Part shown: piece by piece, positions 13,635-13,732 of the stretch
Position numbering within the stretch: position 1 is the stretch's first letter
Layout of the letters: the number at the start of each line of letters is the position of its first letter
Source: Acidobacteriaceae bacterium
Lineage (GTDB): Bacteria; Acidobacteriota; Terriglobia; Terriglobales; Acidobacteriaceae
Length of the DNA stretch: 13,732 nt
NCBI GenBank assembly: GCA_030039895.1
Contig: JASHUR010000197.1
Span: forward strand, 1 to 13,732
Direction of reading: 5' to 3'
Program-made: the position numbers and the translations under genes
Notes under the pieces: model-generated
What the model saw: only the letters and a program-made list of their open reading frames with translations
Told to the model about the DNA's origin: nothing
Databases searched by the model: none

Positions 13635-13732
13635 ATGCCTGGAAAATGCACTTCAAGCTTCTTGGCCCTGTTGCTGGCCGCGCTGATCGCGACGGCCATG
13701 CCAACGGCTCGCGCTCAGCAGTCGGAAACGGC
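13635..13732 (+). CDS. Secreted protein, 5' end only; probably the TolC-type channel of the EmrAB system
   Basis: AAGGAGGG at 13622-13629 overlaps the emrB stop and sits 5 nt before the ATG, a near-perfect Shine-Dalgarno. The 32 visible codons encode a classical signal peptide: basic start (MPGKC), hydrophobic core FLALLLAALIATAM (9-22), and cleavage after ARA (25-27) before QQSET. The gene runs off the window. Its place directly after emrAB, where the outer-membrane partner is commonly encoded, makes a TolC/OMF channel most likely, but the family itself is not visible. A periplasmic or other outer-membrane protein cannot be excluded. Confidence 0.65.
   Translation, partial: MPGKCTSSFLALLLAALIATAMPTARAQQSET

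Overview
This GC-rich window reads as ordinary chromosome from a Gram-negative bacterium. The best guess is Acidobacteriota (Terriglobia-like). That rests on the style of the HpnI-type glycosyltransferase and the outer-membrane-barrel-like tail at the left edge, and it is inference only: there is no rRNA or other marker gene. I see no insertion sequence, phage gene, CRISPR array, tRNA or rRNA.

Left third (1-4568). The window opens with the 3' end of a plus-strand gene whose product looks like an outer-membrane beta-barrel. Convergent to it is a minus-strand group of four genes, in transcription order: two small 4-helix EamA/SMR-type proteins (4568-4143 and 4146-3766, coupled by an ATGA overlap), an ArnT-like GT83/PMT membrane glycosyltransferase (3658-1772), and an HpnI/GT21-type membrane glycosyltransferase (1601-399). 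The set resembles the lipid-linked-sugar flipping and transfer end of the arn pathway (ArnE/ArnF flippase plus ArnT), joined to a glycosyltransferase known from hopanoid-lipid glycosylation. A role in decorating an envelope lipid is the most natural inference.

Middle (4569-10224). A 506-nt divergent spacer contains a regular array of alternating GTCAC/GTGAC half-sites. It is followed by a compact plus-strand operon of four genes with overlapping or nearly touching ends: a TolC/OMF outer-membrane channel, YtcA (small membrane protein/lipoprotein), an HlyD/EmrA-type periplasmic adaptor (MdtN-like), and a FUSC-family inner-membrane permease (MdtO-like). This is the gene content of the enterobacterial ytcA-mdtN-mdtO-mdtP system, with the outer-membrane gene moved to the front.

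Right (10225-13732). A 618-nt non-coding gap, visibly more AT-rich than its surroundings and containing several inverted repeats and a terminator-like hairpin, precedes a second exporter operon. It comprises emrA-like adaptor, emrB-like DHA2 MFS transporter, and the first 32 codons of a secreted protein that is probably the matching TolC-type channel. Two tripartite efflux machines with unrelated inner-membrane engines (FUSC and MFS) thus lie in tandem, next to an envelope-lipid modification cluster. No transcriptional regulator gene is present in the window, although both pump promoters carry operator-like dyads.
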